64,000 bases of DNA from Robertkochia solimangrovi (GCF_007279655.1 NZ_QKWN01000015.1:22954-86953); one strand, 5' to 3'. Counted from the first letter of the stretch, positions 35,263-44,359 are shown. The notes: generated by a model from the letters alone, not told the origin. Made by a program: numbers and translations.

Positions 35263-36678
35263 ATGAAAAATATAATCAGATCCTTATATATAATAATTAC
35301 CACGCTATCCCTGGTCGGTTGTGATAATTATGTTGAAATACCCACCGAAGGTAAATTAGTACCCGAAGAAACGGAGAACTTCAGATACCTGTTAAACAAT
35401 GTTTATGTATTGGACCGATCGTATGCTTCTGTTGATCTGGCATCCGATGATATTGTGATCCGGGATGACCATGCAAACTATTTCGACCAGTATTACGGCA
35501 CCTCAGATTATTACAGACCTTATAAACAAACCTATAAATGGGCAGATTCCATTCAATATACGAATGAAGAAGATTACAGTCTAAATGTTATGTACACGGC
35601 CTTGTACTATGCAAATGTGGTCATTGATGAGGTGATGGACAGTAAGAATGGGACAGAAGCAGAAAAACTGGCTTTAAAAGGAGAGGCTCAGGTTCACAGA
35701 GCTTTTATTTTCCTTACCATGGTGAACATTTTCGGTAAGGCTTATGACTCCAATACTTCTGCCAATGATCCGGGGATACCGATGTTCACGACACCAACTG
35801 TTGAAGAGGAGATTACCCGTGCAACCGTTCAGGAAGTGTATGATCAGGTGATCAGTGATCTTACAGAAGCAACGCAGTCCGGATTAAATCCGATCAATTC
35901 CGGAACGGATGTGGTTTATCCTTCAGAAGCATCAGCCTATGCCCTGCTTTCGAGAGCCTACCTTTACATGGGAAAATATCAGGAAGCACTGGATGCGGCA
36001 GAAAGAACACTGGCTATTCAGGACGGGCTTCTTTCTCTTGAAGACTATACTTCTGTAGCAGACTATGGTTTTCCGAGAAGGGATACCGATCCGGAAATCA
36101 TTCTTTCAAAAATGAGCGGAACGACTTATCAATATTCACCGACCCTGCTTTCCTTAAGCGATGAGCTTTTAAATTCCTTTGAAGCCTCTGATCTCCGATA
36201 CCAGCTATTCACCAGACCAATAAGTGATGTAACCTGGGGTAGTTTTACGGAAGGTCGGGCATATTGCCATGAAACTTTGACCGGAGAGGCTAGAAATGCA
36301 GGTCCTACCGTTCCTGAGGTATTACTGATCAAAGCAGAATGTCTGGCAAGAACCGGTGATATATCCGGTGCAATGGCAACGATCAATACCTTGCGTCAAA
36401 AACGTTTCACCGCCGAAGATTTCACGGCATTAACCGCTGAAAATGAAGAAGAGGCGTTGATAAAAGTACTGGAAGAACGCAGAAGAGAATTGATGTGCCG
36501 TGCTGGTTTCAGATGGTTCGATCTAAAACGTCTGAATAAAGATCCCCGATTTGCAAAAACCATTACGCATTCCTGGTTGGAGGAAACATATACGCTGGAG
36601 CCCGGAGCAGACCGATATCAATTTCCATTTGCTTCGATTCTATTCACCTATGCCCCTGACCTGGAGCAAAATCCTTAA
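35263..36678 (+). CDS. SusD/RagB-family substrate-binding lipoprotein (unit 2)
   Basis: The 471-residue product has a lipoprotein signal (LSLVGCDNY, Cys20). The family's N-terminal region is divergent (YVEIPTEGKLVPEE). A helical LKGEAQVHRAFIFLTMVNIFG segment, a TPR-like ASAYALLSRAYLYMGKYQEALDAAE and the C-terminal VLEERRRELMCRAGFRWFDLKRLN are present. It is the lid partner of the SusC just upstream. A strong hairpin follows the stop codon, before the thioredoxin-like gene. Confidence 0.93.
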   Translation: MKNIIRSLYIIITTLSLVGCDNYVEIPTEGKLVPEETENFRYLLNNVYVLDRSYASVDLASDDIVIRDDHANYFDQYYGTSDYYRPYKQTYKWADSIQYTNEEDYSLNVMYTALYYANVVIDEVMDSKNGTEAEKLALKGEAQVHRAFIFLTMVNIFGKAYDSNTSANDPGIPMFTTPTVEEEITRATVQEVYDQVISDLTEATQSGLNPINSGTDVVYPSEASAYALLSRAYLYMGKYQEALDAAERTLAIQDGLLSLEDYTSVADYGFPRRDTDPEIILSKMSGTTYQYSPTLLSLSDELLNSFEASDLRYQLFTRPISDVTWGSFTEGRAYCHETLTGEARNAGPTVPEVLLIKAECLARTGDISGAMATINTLRQKRFTAEDFTALTAENEEEALIKVLEERRRELMCRAGFRWFDLKRLNKDPRFAKTITHSWLEETYTLEPGADRYQFPFASILFTYAPDLEQNP

Positions 36679-36690
36679 ACATTTATAATC

Positions 36691-36720
36691 AAGTCCACCT
36701 GAACCCTATCAGGTGGACTT
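36691..36720 (+). terminator. Intercistronic hairpin after susD (unit 2)
   Basis: AAGTCCACCTGA and TCAGGTGGACTT form a perfect 12-bp stem with a 6-nt loop, 12 bp after the susD stop. The following bases are AAAATA, not a T-run, so it probably stabilises the upstream message or partly stops transcription into the next gene. Confidence 0.6.
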
Positions 36721-36735
36721 AAAATACACTCCCTC

Positions 36736-38706
36736 ATGAAAAACAGATTAATAATTTTAATCAGTCTGATATTACTATGTCTGGCTGTTAATGCACAGGA
36801 AAATATCTTTAAGGTAACACCCAAATTTCCAAATCCCGGGGATAGGGTGAAAATCACTTATAATACATCCAATACTCCCCTGAAAGAAAGTAAAGTTATC
36901 TCTGGGAAAGTGTACATATTTGATAACAATCATTGGATAGCAGACGATCTGAAACTCACCAATACGCAAGGTAATACTTGGGAAGCTACTATCACCCTTC
37001 CTGAACACACCGGATTGATCACTTGTACTTTTGAGAATGATTCGATCATCGACAAAGGAGGTAATATGACATACAGCTGGATGCTGGATAAAACTCCCTT
37101 AAGCAGATTTGCCTGGGGTTTATTGAGAAGTCCGGATTTTCAGGATGAAACTCCTGCCATTGTAGATAGCACTGCCATGATCGAAAGAGAGGTAACCATG
37201 ATGTGGATCAATAATGAAATGAAATTTCATCCGGAAAGCAGACTAAATATATTCTATGAAGGATTGAAACTCAGACAGATCATGCATGGAGGCAATATCG
37301 ATGACAGGATCAAGGAGGAGATTGCCTTTCTGATGGAGCAGGACCTGAACGTATTCCAACAATGGAAACTACAACAAACCATTGAGTTGTTAGCAAATAC
37401 TGATCAATCCTATAAAGACTCTCTTGAAACCGTTATTGTAGCCAAATATCCGAAAGGCGTATTAAGCAGAGACCAGACCATCTGGAAACTTTTCAGAACT
37501 GCCGATGCTAAAGAACGAAAAAAAGGGTATTCCAAATTCATCAAGGATTTTCCTAAGTCAAAGTTCAATGGAATTATGACCGGTATGGAACGAAATTATC
37601 TCGCCAAGATCATTAAGGCTATCTCATATCAGGATATCGTAGACACTGGCAGTTATGACTTTATCTTCGATACTATTGAAAAGTCTGATATTTATAACCT
37701 AATAGACTACAGCTGGCATCTTGTATCTATTCCTTATACACGGGAGACCATGCCTATAGATAGCTTGAAAATGTTCGGAGACAGGATAGTACCTGAGATT
37801 ACAAAAAATGAATTGATCGTTCCAAAATTCTATCAGGGAAAGCTTACGCCTTCGGAATGGCAAAAACAACTGATAGGGGAAGCTAAAGGTGAATATCTGA
37901 CCTATGCTCGCATCCTCGAGCAAACGAAAGATTATGACCGGTCTCAAAAATATCTGGAAAAAATAAAACCATTTCTGGGTTACTCAAATGCCGATTTCAA
38001 CGCTGCATATACAAGAATGCTTTTGAGAAACGGAAACAAGGAGCAAGCCACTTCCTATATTTCTGAATCTTTAAAATCAAATGCAGTTACACCGGAAATG
38101 TTCGAAACTTTAAAACAACTCTATATTCAAAACGGAGGAGATCCACAAAATTTTGAAAATTACCTGAATTCATTAAGATCGAAAGAGAATGAGGATGAAC
38201 ATCGTCGTGAACTTTTGAGCTCACTGATCGATGAACCTATTGAGAGTTTCACTCTTGAAAGTAATAAAGAGCATAAAGTAACACTATCAGAACAGAAAGG
38301 CAGCATTGTGGTACTCGATTTCTGGGCAACCTGGTGTGCCCCATGTAAAAGAGCGATGCCTGGAATGCAAATGGTATCCAATGTGTATGCAAAAGATGAT
38401 AAAGTAAAATTTTATTTTGTTGATACACAGGAAACTTCTAAGACCTACCGGGAGAATATTCAAGCTTTTCTGAAAGAGAAGGGTTATGATTTCCATGTCC
38501 TTTATGATGCCATAAATCCGGAAACCGGAAAAATGGATGATACCTATCATAAATATTCTAAAGCCTTCAGTTTCTCTGGAATCCCACAGAAAATGATCAT
38601 CGATCAAAATGGAAGACTTCGATGGAGATCTACCGGTTATAATGGAAGTCCAAGTGAACTGGCAGATGAGATCGCTATCATCATCGAATATCTTAAAAGT
38701 GAATAA
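36736..38706 (+). CDS. Exported protein with C-terminal TlpA/thioredoxin-like domain
   Basis: The 656-residue product has a cleavable signal peptide (ends near AVNAQ). An Ig-like N-terminal beta domain (about 25-115), a long helical middle region with TPR character (about 130-490) and a thioredoxin-fold C-terminus (about 505-650) follow. The redox motif is in VVLDFWATWCAPCKRAMPGM (WCAPCK), with a later SFSGIPQKMIID cis-Pro segment. Proteins of this plan are frequent next to SusCD genes in Bacteroidota and are probably periplasmic or surface thiol-disulfide reductases. It lies 57 bp after susD and 14 bp before the hydrolase gene. Its substrate is not known. Confidence 0.85.
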   Translation: MKNRLIILISLILLCLAVNAQENIFKVTPKFPNPGDRVKITYNTSNTPLKESKVISGKVYIFDNNHWIADDLKLTNTQGNTWEATITLPEHTGLITCTFENDSIIDKGGNMTYSWMLDKTPLSRFAWGLLRSPDFQDETPAIVDSTAMIEREVTMMWINNEMKFHPESRLNIFYEGLKLRQIMHGGNIDDRIKEEIAFLMEQDLNVFQQWKLQQTIELLANTDQSYKDSLETVIVAKYPKGVLSRDQTIWKLFRTADAKERKKGYSKFIKDFPKSKFNGIMTGMERNYLAKIIKAISYQDIVDTGSYDFIFDTIEKSDIYNLIDYSWHLVSIPYTRETMPIDSLKMFGDRIVPEITKNELIVPKFYQGKLTPSEWQKQLIGEAKGEYLTYARILEQTKDYDRSQKYLEKIKPFLGYSNADFNAAYTRMLLRNGNKEQATSYISESLKSNAVTPEMFETLKQLYIQNGGDPQNFENYLNSLRSKENEDEHRRELLSSLIDEPIESFTLESNKEHKVTLSEQKGSIVVLDFWATWCAPCKRAMPGMQMVSNVYAKDDKVKFYFVDTQETSKTYRENIQAFLKEKGYDFHVLYDAINPETGKMDDTYHKYSKAFSFSGIPQKMIIDQNGRLRWRSTGYNGSPSELADEIAIIIEYLKSE

Positions 38707-38720
38707 TTGATAAAAAGACA

Positions 38721-40121
38721 ATGAAGAGAAATATAATGCAGCACCTTTTGCAGCTAATTATTTTCCTGATGATCAATATTTCAGGAGCTCAGGTAGTGCG
38801 CCAGGGACAATTCCTTTCGCAAAGAATTGTTCTGGAAGGGAAAATGGATCTGTCTGCCAATGACACGCTACAATTGAGTTTGCCGGACTATGGCTACAAT
38901 AATGTTTCTATGCCGGTGATCATTAAGGAAGATAGTATTATTGCAACCAATGCGCAATTCGGCTTTAGCTTAAAAGCGAAGATGGAAAACGATAGTCAGT
39001 GGAATTGTAATTTTTCTTTACCAAATACTAAGGAATATGAGGTTGCACTTCATATTGTTGATTCAGTACTTCCTCTTACTTTTCCACAACATCCTACTCC
39101 TCCGTTTCCCTATGAAGTGACCCGGATAAATTTTACAGGAAAAAAAACCGGAATATCTTACGGAGGTACGCTAACCACTCCAAAGGATAAAGAACATTAT
39201 CCGGTTGCGATTCTAATTTCAGGAACCGGTAAACAAGATCGGGATTATGTCTATGCCGGACATCAATTCTTTACTGTTCTGGCTGATGCACTGGCGCGTA
39301 AGGGTATTGCATCTTTACGTGTCGATGATCGCGGAATTGGTGAAACCGGAGGTGATTTTGAAAAGGCAACCACCGCTGATTTTGCAGATGATGCCGAAGA
39401 AGCACTCGAATACCTTATTGACAATAAATCGGCGAGTCCGGAGATGACCGGACTTATCGGTCATAGTGAAGGAGGTATAATCTCAACGATCGTAGCTTCC
39501 CGTAACCCACATGTAAATTTCATGATCAGTCTATCTGGAGTAGGTGTCAGCGGGATGAAGATACTTGAATTACAGAACAAGGCGATCCTTAATGCACAGG
39601 GAATAGATTCTTTAGTGGTTAGTGACTATATGGAATTATTCAACGAATTATTTTCAACAGTCTATAAAAATTCAGACCCAGATTCTTTAGAAACTGAAAT
39701 AAAAAACAGTCTACAAGGATGGATGGCACTAAAGGATGAAGAGACTTTAAAACAATTACAATTAGTAGATGGAAGAGATGAAAATTTCCTGTATCGCTAT
39801 AATCGACAGGCAAATTCACCCTGGTACCGATATATGATCCGCTATGAACCTGAACCTTATATGGCGAAAATCAATATTCCTGTATTAGCAGTAAATGGTG
39901 ATCGGGATATCATGGTACCCGCAAAGGAAAACCTGGAGGGATTCAGTAGCGGTATCAAGGGAAATAATTTAACGACAGTTACCTATCAGGGCCTGAATCA
40001 TTTCTATCAGCATTGTGTAAGCTGTACCAACCGCGAAATGGGAGAATTACAAGAAGTATTCGCCCCAGAAGTGTTAGCAGCCATCAGTAAATGGATCAAT
40101 CAACAGTTCAAAGAGCAATAA
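38721..40121 (+). CDS. Exported alpha/beta hydrolase (esterase/peptidase-like)
   Basis: The 466-residue product has a signal peptide (ends near NISGAQ). A small beta-rich N-terminal domain (about 25-130) precedes an alpha/beta-hydrolase domain. Visible are an oxyanion-type ISGTGKQDRD region, a RVDDRGIGETGG segment, the nucleophile elbow GLIGHSEGG (Ser in GHSEG), an acid in VNGDRDIMVP and the His of LNHFYQHC. This layout is seen in secreted esterases and acyl peptide hydrolase-like enzymes. It is the last gene of the unit 2 operon and has a terminator 39 bp after its stop codon. It may cleave an ester- or acyl-containing substrate imported by SusCD. Confidence 0.87.
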   Translation: MKRNIMQHLLQLIIFLMINISGAQVVRQGQFLSQRIVLEGKMDLSANDTLQLSLPDYGYNNVSMPVIIKEDSIIATNAQFGFSLKAKMENDSQWNCNFSLPNTKEYEVALHIVDSVLPLTFPQHPTPPFPYEVTRINFTGKKTGISYGGTLTTPKDKEHYPVAILISGTGKQDRDYVYAGHQFFTVLADALARKGIASLRVDDRGIGETGGDFEKATTADFADDAEEALEYLIDNKSASPEMTGLIGHSEGGIISTIVASRNPHVNFMISLSGVGVSGMKILELQNKAILNAQGIDSLVVSDYMELFNELFSTVYKNSDPDSLETEIKNSLQGWMALKDEETLKQLQLVDGRDENFLYRYNRQANSPWYRYMIRYEPEPYMAKINIPVLAVNGDRDIMVPAKENLEGFSSGIKGNNLTTVTYQGLNHFYQHCVSCTNREMGELQEVFAPEVLAAISKWINQQFKEQ

Positions 40122-40159
40122 TTTTTGAATGTTTGATTTAGTTAGCTGGATTTTTATCC

Positions 40160-40189
40160 GAAAAGCTGTCAGAAATGGCAGCTTTTTTT
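40160..40189. terminator. Terminator, probably bidirectional
   Basis: AAAGCTGTCA and TGGCAGCTTT (one G-T) form a 10-bp stem with a GAAA loop, followed by a T-run on plus and by TTTT on minus. It lies between the convergent hydrolase (ending 40121) and HxlR-type (ending 40207) genes. Confidence 0.85.
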
Positions 40190-40206
40190 ATTGGTATCCT
40201 GAAGAA

Positions 40207-40578
40207 TCAAGCCTCAGCTTCCGCAAATGCCGCAATAGCCTGCTCCCGGTGTTCAAGACCCCACTGTACCAGTGTATCTATGATATGCTTTAACTTCTTA
40301 CCGGAATCGGTGAGTTCATATTCCACAAGAACCGGTGTCGAGTCATAAACCTTTCGAACCACTACCCCATTCATCTCCAGCTCTTTCAATTCTTTTGATA
40401 ACATTCTAGGTGTTATCCCCACAATCATTCGCTGAATATCAGAAAATCGCTTTTTCTCAAACAATAGGGTTGTTACAATCGCCAGTTTCCATTTTCCGGT
40501 GATAACATTCAATGTGTCCTTTAAGGCCAGAACATATTCATTGGGGCAGCTAATGCCATTGAAATATGAGTTTTCCAT
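40207..40578 (-). CDS. HxlR-family winged-helix regulator with N-terminal cysteine
   Basis: The 123-residue product has the HxlR signature GKWKLAIVTTLL, RFSDIQRMIVGITPRMLSKELKELE and the wing DSTPVLVEYELTDSGKKL. Cys11 (ISCPNEY) sits where QorR/YodB/HypR-type redox-sensing members carry their reactive cysteine. It is divergent from a QorB-like reductase gene, with nested palindromes between them. This matches the known pairing of HxlR regulators with quinone reductases. It probably represses that gene and itself, and is released by quinones or oxidants. The redox role is inferred from the cysteine and context. Confidence 0.92.
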   Translation of the reverse strand: MENSYFNGISCPNEYVLALKDTLNVITGKWKLAIVTTLLFEKKRFSDIQRMIVGITPRMLSKELKELEMNGVVVRKVYDSTPVLVEYELTDSGKKLKHIIDTLVQWGLEHREQAIAAFAEAEA

Positions 40579-40592
40579 ACAGTTTCCGATTA

Positions 40593-40645
40593 AGTATCCT
40601 TTTGTATAGCAGTATACAAAAGGATACTGCTATATTTTATATAGC
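40593..40645. promoter_or_regulatory. Nested palindromic operators between hxlR-type and qorB-like genes
   Basis: A perfect 16-bp inverted repeat (AGTATCCTTTTGTATA / TATACAAAAGGATACT, 4-nt spacer, 40593-40628) overlaps a second perfect one (TATAGCAGTAT / ATACTGCTATA, 40605-40634). A third follows (GCTATAT / ATATAGC, 40629-40645). Candidate -7 box TAATTTTG (40655-40662) lies just after on the plus strand. This is the likely binding site of the adjacent regulator. Confidence 0.7.
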
Positions 40646-40688
40646 AAATATAGGTAATTTTGTATTTATAAAACTAAAAAATGATATT

Positions 40689-41546
40689 ATGATCTTAATA
40701 ACAGGAGCCAACGGTAACCTCGGATCAGCGGTGATCAAACATCTTCTGAAAACTACGGAGGCAAATGAAATCGCCGGGTTGGTTAGAAGCCAGGAAAAAG
40801 GAAAAGAACTAAAAGCATTAGGTATCCAGATTCGAACCGGATCTTATGATGATGTTGAATCGCTTAAACAAGCCATGCAAGGTGTTGACAAAGTGTTATT
40901 GATCTCAGGTCTGGACCAGGAGAGATTCCAGCAACATAAGAACGTGATCGATGCTGCAGTATCGCAAGGTGTTGCTTTTATCGCCTATACCAGTGTAAGC
41001 ATGAAAGATCCGGAGTCTACGGTGAATACTTTTATGAAGAGTCATTTCCAGACAGAAACATACATTATAAAAAGTGGATTGTCCTATGCTATACTTCGTG
41101 ACAACCTCTATATGGATGCCATACCGATGTTTGCGGGAGAACAAGTCTTTGAAAAAGGAATTTACCTGCCTGCAGGTGACGGAAAAGTATCGTTTGCGCT
41201 AAGAGACGAAATGGCCGAAGGAATTGCCAACGTGCTAACCAGTGAGATAAAAGAGAACAAGATCTATGAAATATCCGGAGCTGAGGCTTACTCCTTTGGA
41301 GATATAGCGTCCACACTCAGTGAACTTTCCGGTAAGAAGGTCGCCTATGTAAATGCTGATAAAAAAGAATATGAAGCATTGTTGACCTCTGTTGGATTAC
41401 CCGATTTTGTGAAAGCAATGGTATCTGCCTTTGCTACCGATATAAGCAAAGGGCAGCATGAAACGATATTCCCTGATCTTGAAAAACTACTGGGGAGAAA
41501 GCCCACAGGATTGAAAGCGGCATTAAGCACTTTATACGGATTTTGA
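40689..41546 (+). CDS. NAD(P)H:quinone reductase-like NmrA-family protein (QorB type)
   Basis: The 285-residue product starts MILITGANGNLGSAVI, with the GxxGxxG dinucleotide-binding motif at residues about 6-12. LVRSQEKGKEL places Arg where NADP binders recognise phosphate. The pattern matches E. coli QorB (YtfG), a quinone reductase that is also divergent from an HxlR regulator (YtfH). The frame is open upstream to 40566, but that part overlaps the operator region and the divergent gene, so the ATG at 40689 is chosen. It is likely induced by quinone or electrophile stress. The protein acts in the cytoplasm. Confidence 0.88.
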   Translation: MILITGANGNLGSAVIKHLLKTTEANEIAGLVRSQEKGKELKALGIQIRTGSYDDVESLKQAMQGVDKVLLISGLDQERFQQHKNVIDAAVSQGVAFIAYTSVSMKDPESTVNTFMKSHFQTETYIIKSGLSYAILRDNLYMDAIPMFAGEQVFEKGIYLPAGDGKVSFALRDEMAEGIANVLTSEIKENKIYEISGAEAYSFGDIASTLSELSGKKVAYVNADKKEYEALLTSVGLPDFVKAMVSAFATDISKGQHETIFPDLEKLLGRKPTGLKAALSTLYGF

Positions 41547-41550
41547 ATTA

Positions 41551-41595
41551 GTGATACTGGTGATATTGGTGATCTTAGGGATAATTGGGATGGAA
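41551..41595 (+). repeat. 9-bp-period minisatellite (short copy)
   Basis: Just after the QorB-like stop codon lie five near-repeats of 9 bp: GTGATACTG, GTGATATTG, GTGATCTTA, GGGATAATT, GGGATGGAA. The same unit family occurs at 61324-61413. It is not coding. Confidence 0.55.
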
Positions 41596-41659
41596 ATTTC
41601 TTTGTGAAATGTAATGAAAGTATATTAGACACGTCCAAGAACGAATAAACAGAAGTAGC

Positions 41660-42364
41660 ATGAAAATAGAGATTTGGAGTGATGTGGTTTGTCCATGGTG
41701 TTACATCGGCAAACGACGGTTTGAAAAAGCGCTCGATACATTTGAAGATAAAGATAAAGTAACGGTCATTTGGAAAAGTTTCCAATTAGATCCGAATACT
41801 AAAACCGATCCGGAAACTTTTACACTGGGACATCTTGCTCAAAAGTATGGTGTTACAGAACAAGAAGCCAAACAGATGATGGATAATGTCTCTTCAGCAG
41901 CTGCAGAAGAAGGATTGGACTATAATCTTGACAAAACAACCGTCACCAATACCTTCCGTGCACATCAATTGATCCATTTTGCCGCAGCTCATGGAAAACA
42001 GGAGGAGGCTAAAGAAAAGTTACTCCATGCCTATTTCATTGAGACAAAAAATCTCGATGACACTTCCACACTTTTGGAGATCGGACGTGAAATCGGTCTG
42101 GATCCTCAAAAACTTGTGGATGCACTTACATCTGAAAAGTATTCGCATGAGGTAAGAAACGATCAGTTAACCGCCGGTAAATTAGGAATCAAAAGTGTAC
42201 CTTTCTTCGTTTTTGACCGAAAGTATGGTGTTTCAGGCGCGCAGTCACCTGAAGTCTTTTTACAGTCTTTGCAAACCTCTTTTAAAGAATGGGAGGATCA
42301 GCATAAACAAACACTTTCCGTAATCGAGGGAGAATCATGTTCTCCGGACGGAGATTGTTGCTAA
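41660..42364 (+). CDS. FrnE-like DsbA-family oxidoreductase
   Basis: The 234-residue product has the CPWC redox motif at residues 11-14 (VVCPWCYIGKRR), a large helical insertion and the cis-Pro segment IKSVPFFVF near residue 180. These mark the FrnE branch of cytoplasmic DsbA-like proteins (polyketide/2-hydroxychromene-carboxylate isomerase relatives). There is no signal peptide, so it is cytoplasmic. The C-terminus ends with a Cys cluster (ESCSPDGDCC), which is an odd tail possibly able to bind metal or exchange disulfides. In Deinococcus FrnE protects against oxidative stress, and the neighbouring QorB-like gene fits that theme. Confidence 0.9.
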   Translation: MKIEIWSDVVCPWCYIGKRRFEKALDTFEDKDKVTVIWKSFQLDPNTKTDPETFTLGHLAQKYGVTEQEAKQMMDNVSSAAAEEGLDYNLDKTTVTNTFRAHQLIHFAAAHGKQEEAKEKLLHAYFIETKNLDDTSTLLEIGREIGLDPQKLVDALTSEKYSHEVRNDQLTAGKLGIKSVPFFVFDRKYGVSGAQSPEVFLQSLQTSFKEWEDQHKQTLSVIEGESCSPDGDCC

Positions 42365-42384
42365 CTCAAATATAGCATGAAAAT

Positions 42385-42415
42385 GCCCTGTTGATTCAAC
42401 AGGGCTTTTCTTTTT
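42385..42415. terminator. Terminator between FrnE-like and SDR genes
   Basis: GCCCTGTTG and CAACAGGGC form a perfect 9-bp stem with a 3-nt loop, followed on the plus strand by TTTTCTTTTT. On minus it is followed by ATTTTC. It serves the FrnE-like gene and possibly the convergent SDR gene. Confidence 0.85.
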
Positions 42416-42431
42416 CCAATATTTATACTGG

Positions 42432-43202
42432 TTACAGATTTATACCCCCTGCAGCTTCGATACGCTGACCGTTTACCCATTTGGCATCTTCGGTACATAG
42501 AAATGCAACTACGCCTCCTATGTCATCAGCATTTCCTACACGACCTAATGCAGTAAGACTTGAAAGCATCGCATTCATCTCCTTATTATCTCTTACAGCT
42601 CCCCCTCCAAAATCTGTAGCAATCGGACCAGGTGCGACAACATTGACTCTGATCTTCCTGTCGCCTAATTCCTTGGCAAGGTATCTTGTCAGTACCTCAA
42701 TAGCCCCTTTTGCCGATCCATAGGCACCATATCCCGGCACACTGAATCTTGCCAGTCCTGAAGAAACATTAACGATCCCTCCTCCTTCATTCATGAAGGA
42801 TAACGCTTTCTGAATAAGAAAAAAGACCCCTTTATAATGTATATCGATCATCTGATCGAATTGCTCCTCCGTGGTCTGTAACACCGGGGCATTTACACCT
42901 ACTCCCGCATTATTAATCAAGAAATCAAAGGTACCTATTCCATAAGTACTGCTCAGATAGCTCGTGATATCATCAAAGAAATTATCAAAGGAAGAAATTA
43001 CAGCAGTATCCAGCTGAAAGGCACGGGCCTTTCTTCCCAGAGATTCCACCTCTGCCACCACCGCATCTGCCTGTTCGGCATTACTATGGTAGGTAATCAT
43101 AACATCGATTCCTTTACCGGCAAGGGCTATTGCCATTGCTTTACCAAGACCACGGCTACCACCAGTGACCAATGCTATTTTTGTTTTTGAATTTTCCATC
43201 AT
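42432..43202 (-). CDS. SDR-family NAD(P)-dependent oxidoreductase
   Basis: The 256-residue product has the classical short-chain dehydrogenase plan: the cofactor motif TGGSRGLG (residues about 14-21), NNAG (DFLINNAGVGV), the catalytic Ser in IVNVSSGLARF and YxxxK in GYGAYGSAKGAIEV. The C-terminus resembles FabG-like reductases (CTEDAKWVNGQ). Substrate is unknown. It lies 105 bp downstream of an AraC-type regulator gene on the same strand, which may control it. Confidence 0.9.
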   Translation of the reverse strand: MMENSKTKIALVTGGSRGLGKAMAIALAGKGIDVMITYHSNAEQADAVVAEVESLGRKARAFQLDTAVISSFDNFFDDITSYLSSTYGIGTFDFLINNAGVGVNAPVLQTTEEQFDQMIDIHYKGVFFLIQKALSFMNEGGGIVNVSSGLARFSVPGYGAYGSAKGAIEVLTRYLAKELGDRKIRVNVVAPGPIATDFGGGAVRDNKEMNAMLSSLTALGRVGNADDIGGVVAFLCTEDAKWVNGQRIEAAGGINL

Positions 43203-43307
43203 TTAAATATTTATATTATGAATATTGATGGGGCAAAGGTCGTTATCGCATGAACTTTTCTGATTATATCAATCAATCGGTTATTTGCAAATTTCAAACA
43301 TTGTTAT

Positions 43308-44246
43308 TCAAGATCTAAAGCTTACCGGCGTGATCGCAGCTCTTTTCTTAAAGAAGTTCGAGAAATGCGCCACTTCCTCAAATCCAAGGCCGTATGCGAT
43401 TTCCGATACATTCCAATCGGTTTGTTTTAACAGTATCTTCGCTTCCTGAAGAATACGATTATTAATGATCTCCGTAGTTGTCCTTCCCGTATTCTCTTTT
43501 AAGATACGATTGAGATGATTCACATGTATGGCCAGTCGTTCTGCATAATCTCCGGCGGTTCGCAATCCTAGTCGCTGAGCCGGTGATTCGATAGGGAATT
43601 GTCGTTCCAGCAGTTCGATAAACAGTGATATGATCCTTTTGGAGGCATTTGGAGATCCTTGAAGTACCGGAGCCGGTTGCAGTTTTTGCCCGTAATGAAT
43701 CAATTCCATCACGTAATTCCTGATCAGATCATATTTAAAAGGATAATCTGTAATGATCTCCTTTTGCATCTTTTCAAATATCGACTGTAATTCCATAGTC
43801 TGTGTTTCACTGATCTCAAATATCGGAGCCCCACCCGTTTGGAATATCGGATAATCATCCGGTACAATACTAGTATTCCTTCCTGAAAGGAAATCCGCTG
43901 TAAATACGCAAAAACTACCCTCCTGGTCTTCTTCTAAGGCATAATAATGATACGGAACTCTGGGCGTTGCAAATAAAAGAGCATTCGTTTCGATCTCAAT
44001 CACTTTATCTGCGTATTCTGCTCTGTTCTTACCTCTTATAAGACTTATCTTATAATAGGACCTTCGGTTATAAGGCATCCGTTTTGTCTGCTTGACTTCC
44101 CTTATCATATCAGCGATCTTAAAAACATTAAAATGCCCGATATTCTTATTGATGTCAGGTGGCAAAAGGTCATTGACTTCAATACCCGTATTTTCCGCGA
44201 TCTCCTTATAAAAATCCTCTATAGACGTATTTTCGATCTGTCTCAC
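43308..44246 (-). CDS. AraC-family transcriptional regulator
   Basis: The 312-residue product has an N-terminal cupin-like sensor region (about 20-190) and a C-terminal AraC DNA-binding domain (about 215-310). It shows the first helix-turn-helix (YAERLAIHVNHLNRILKE, then TTTEIINNRIL) and the second (LKQTDWNVSEIAYGLGFEEV, then FSNFFKKRAAITPVSFR). Such regulators often activate adjacent dehydrogenase genes, and the SDR gene is just downstream. The effector is not evident from the sequence. Confidence 0.92.
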   Translation of the reverse strand: MRQIENTSIEDFYKEIAENTGIEVNDLLPPDINKNIGHFNVFKIADMIREVKQTKRMPYNRRSYYKISLIRGKNRAEYADKVIEIETNALLFATPRVPYHYYALEEDQEGSFCVFTADFLSGRNTSIVPDDYPIFQTGGAPIFEISETQTMELQSIFEKMQKEIITDYPFKYDLIRNYVMELIHYGQKLQPAPVLQGSPNASKRIISLFIELLERQFPIESPAQRLGLRTAGDYAERLAIHVNHLNRILKENTGRTTTEIINNRILQEAKILLKQTDWNVSEIAYGLGFEEVAHFSNFFKKRAAITPVSFRS

Positions 44247-44359
44247 AAGTATGTATTTGTAAATTTCAAAGATACGGATTTTTCAGTGCAAGTGAGAAGA
44301 ACGGGGAGACGGTTGTTTATGGTAAATTAACAATATCCCTGTATAACGGTGACCGTTTT

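Noticed and set aside
40566..40688. N-terminal extension of the QorB-like gene to 40566
   Set aside because: It crosses the operator palindromes and overlaps the divergent regulator's start; the family N-terminus begins at the ATG at 40689.
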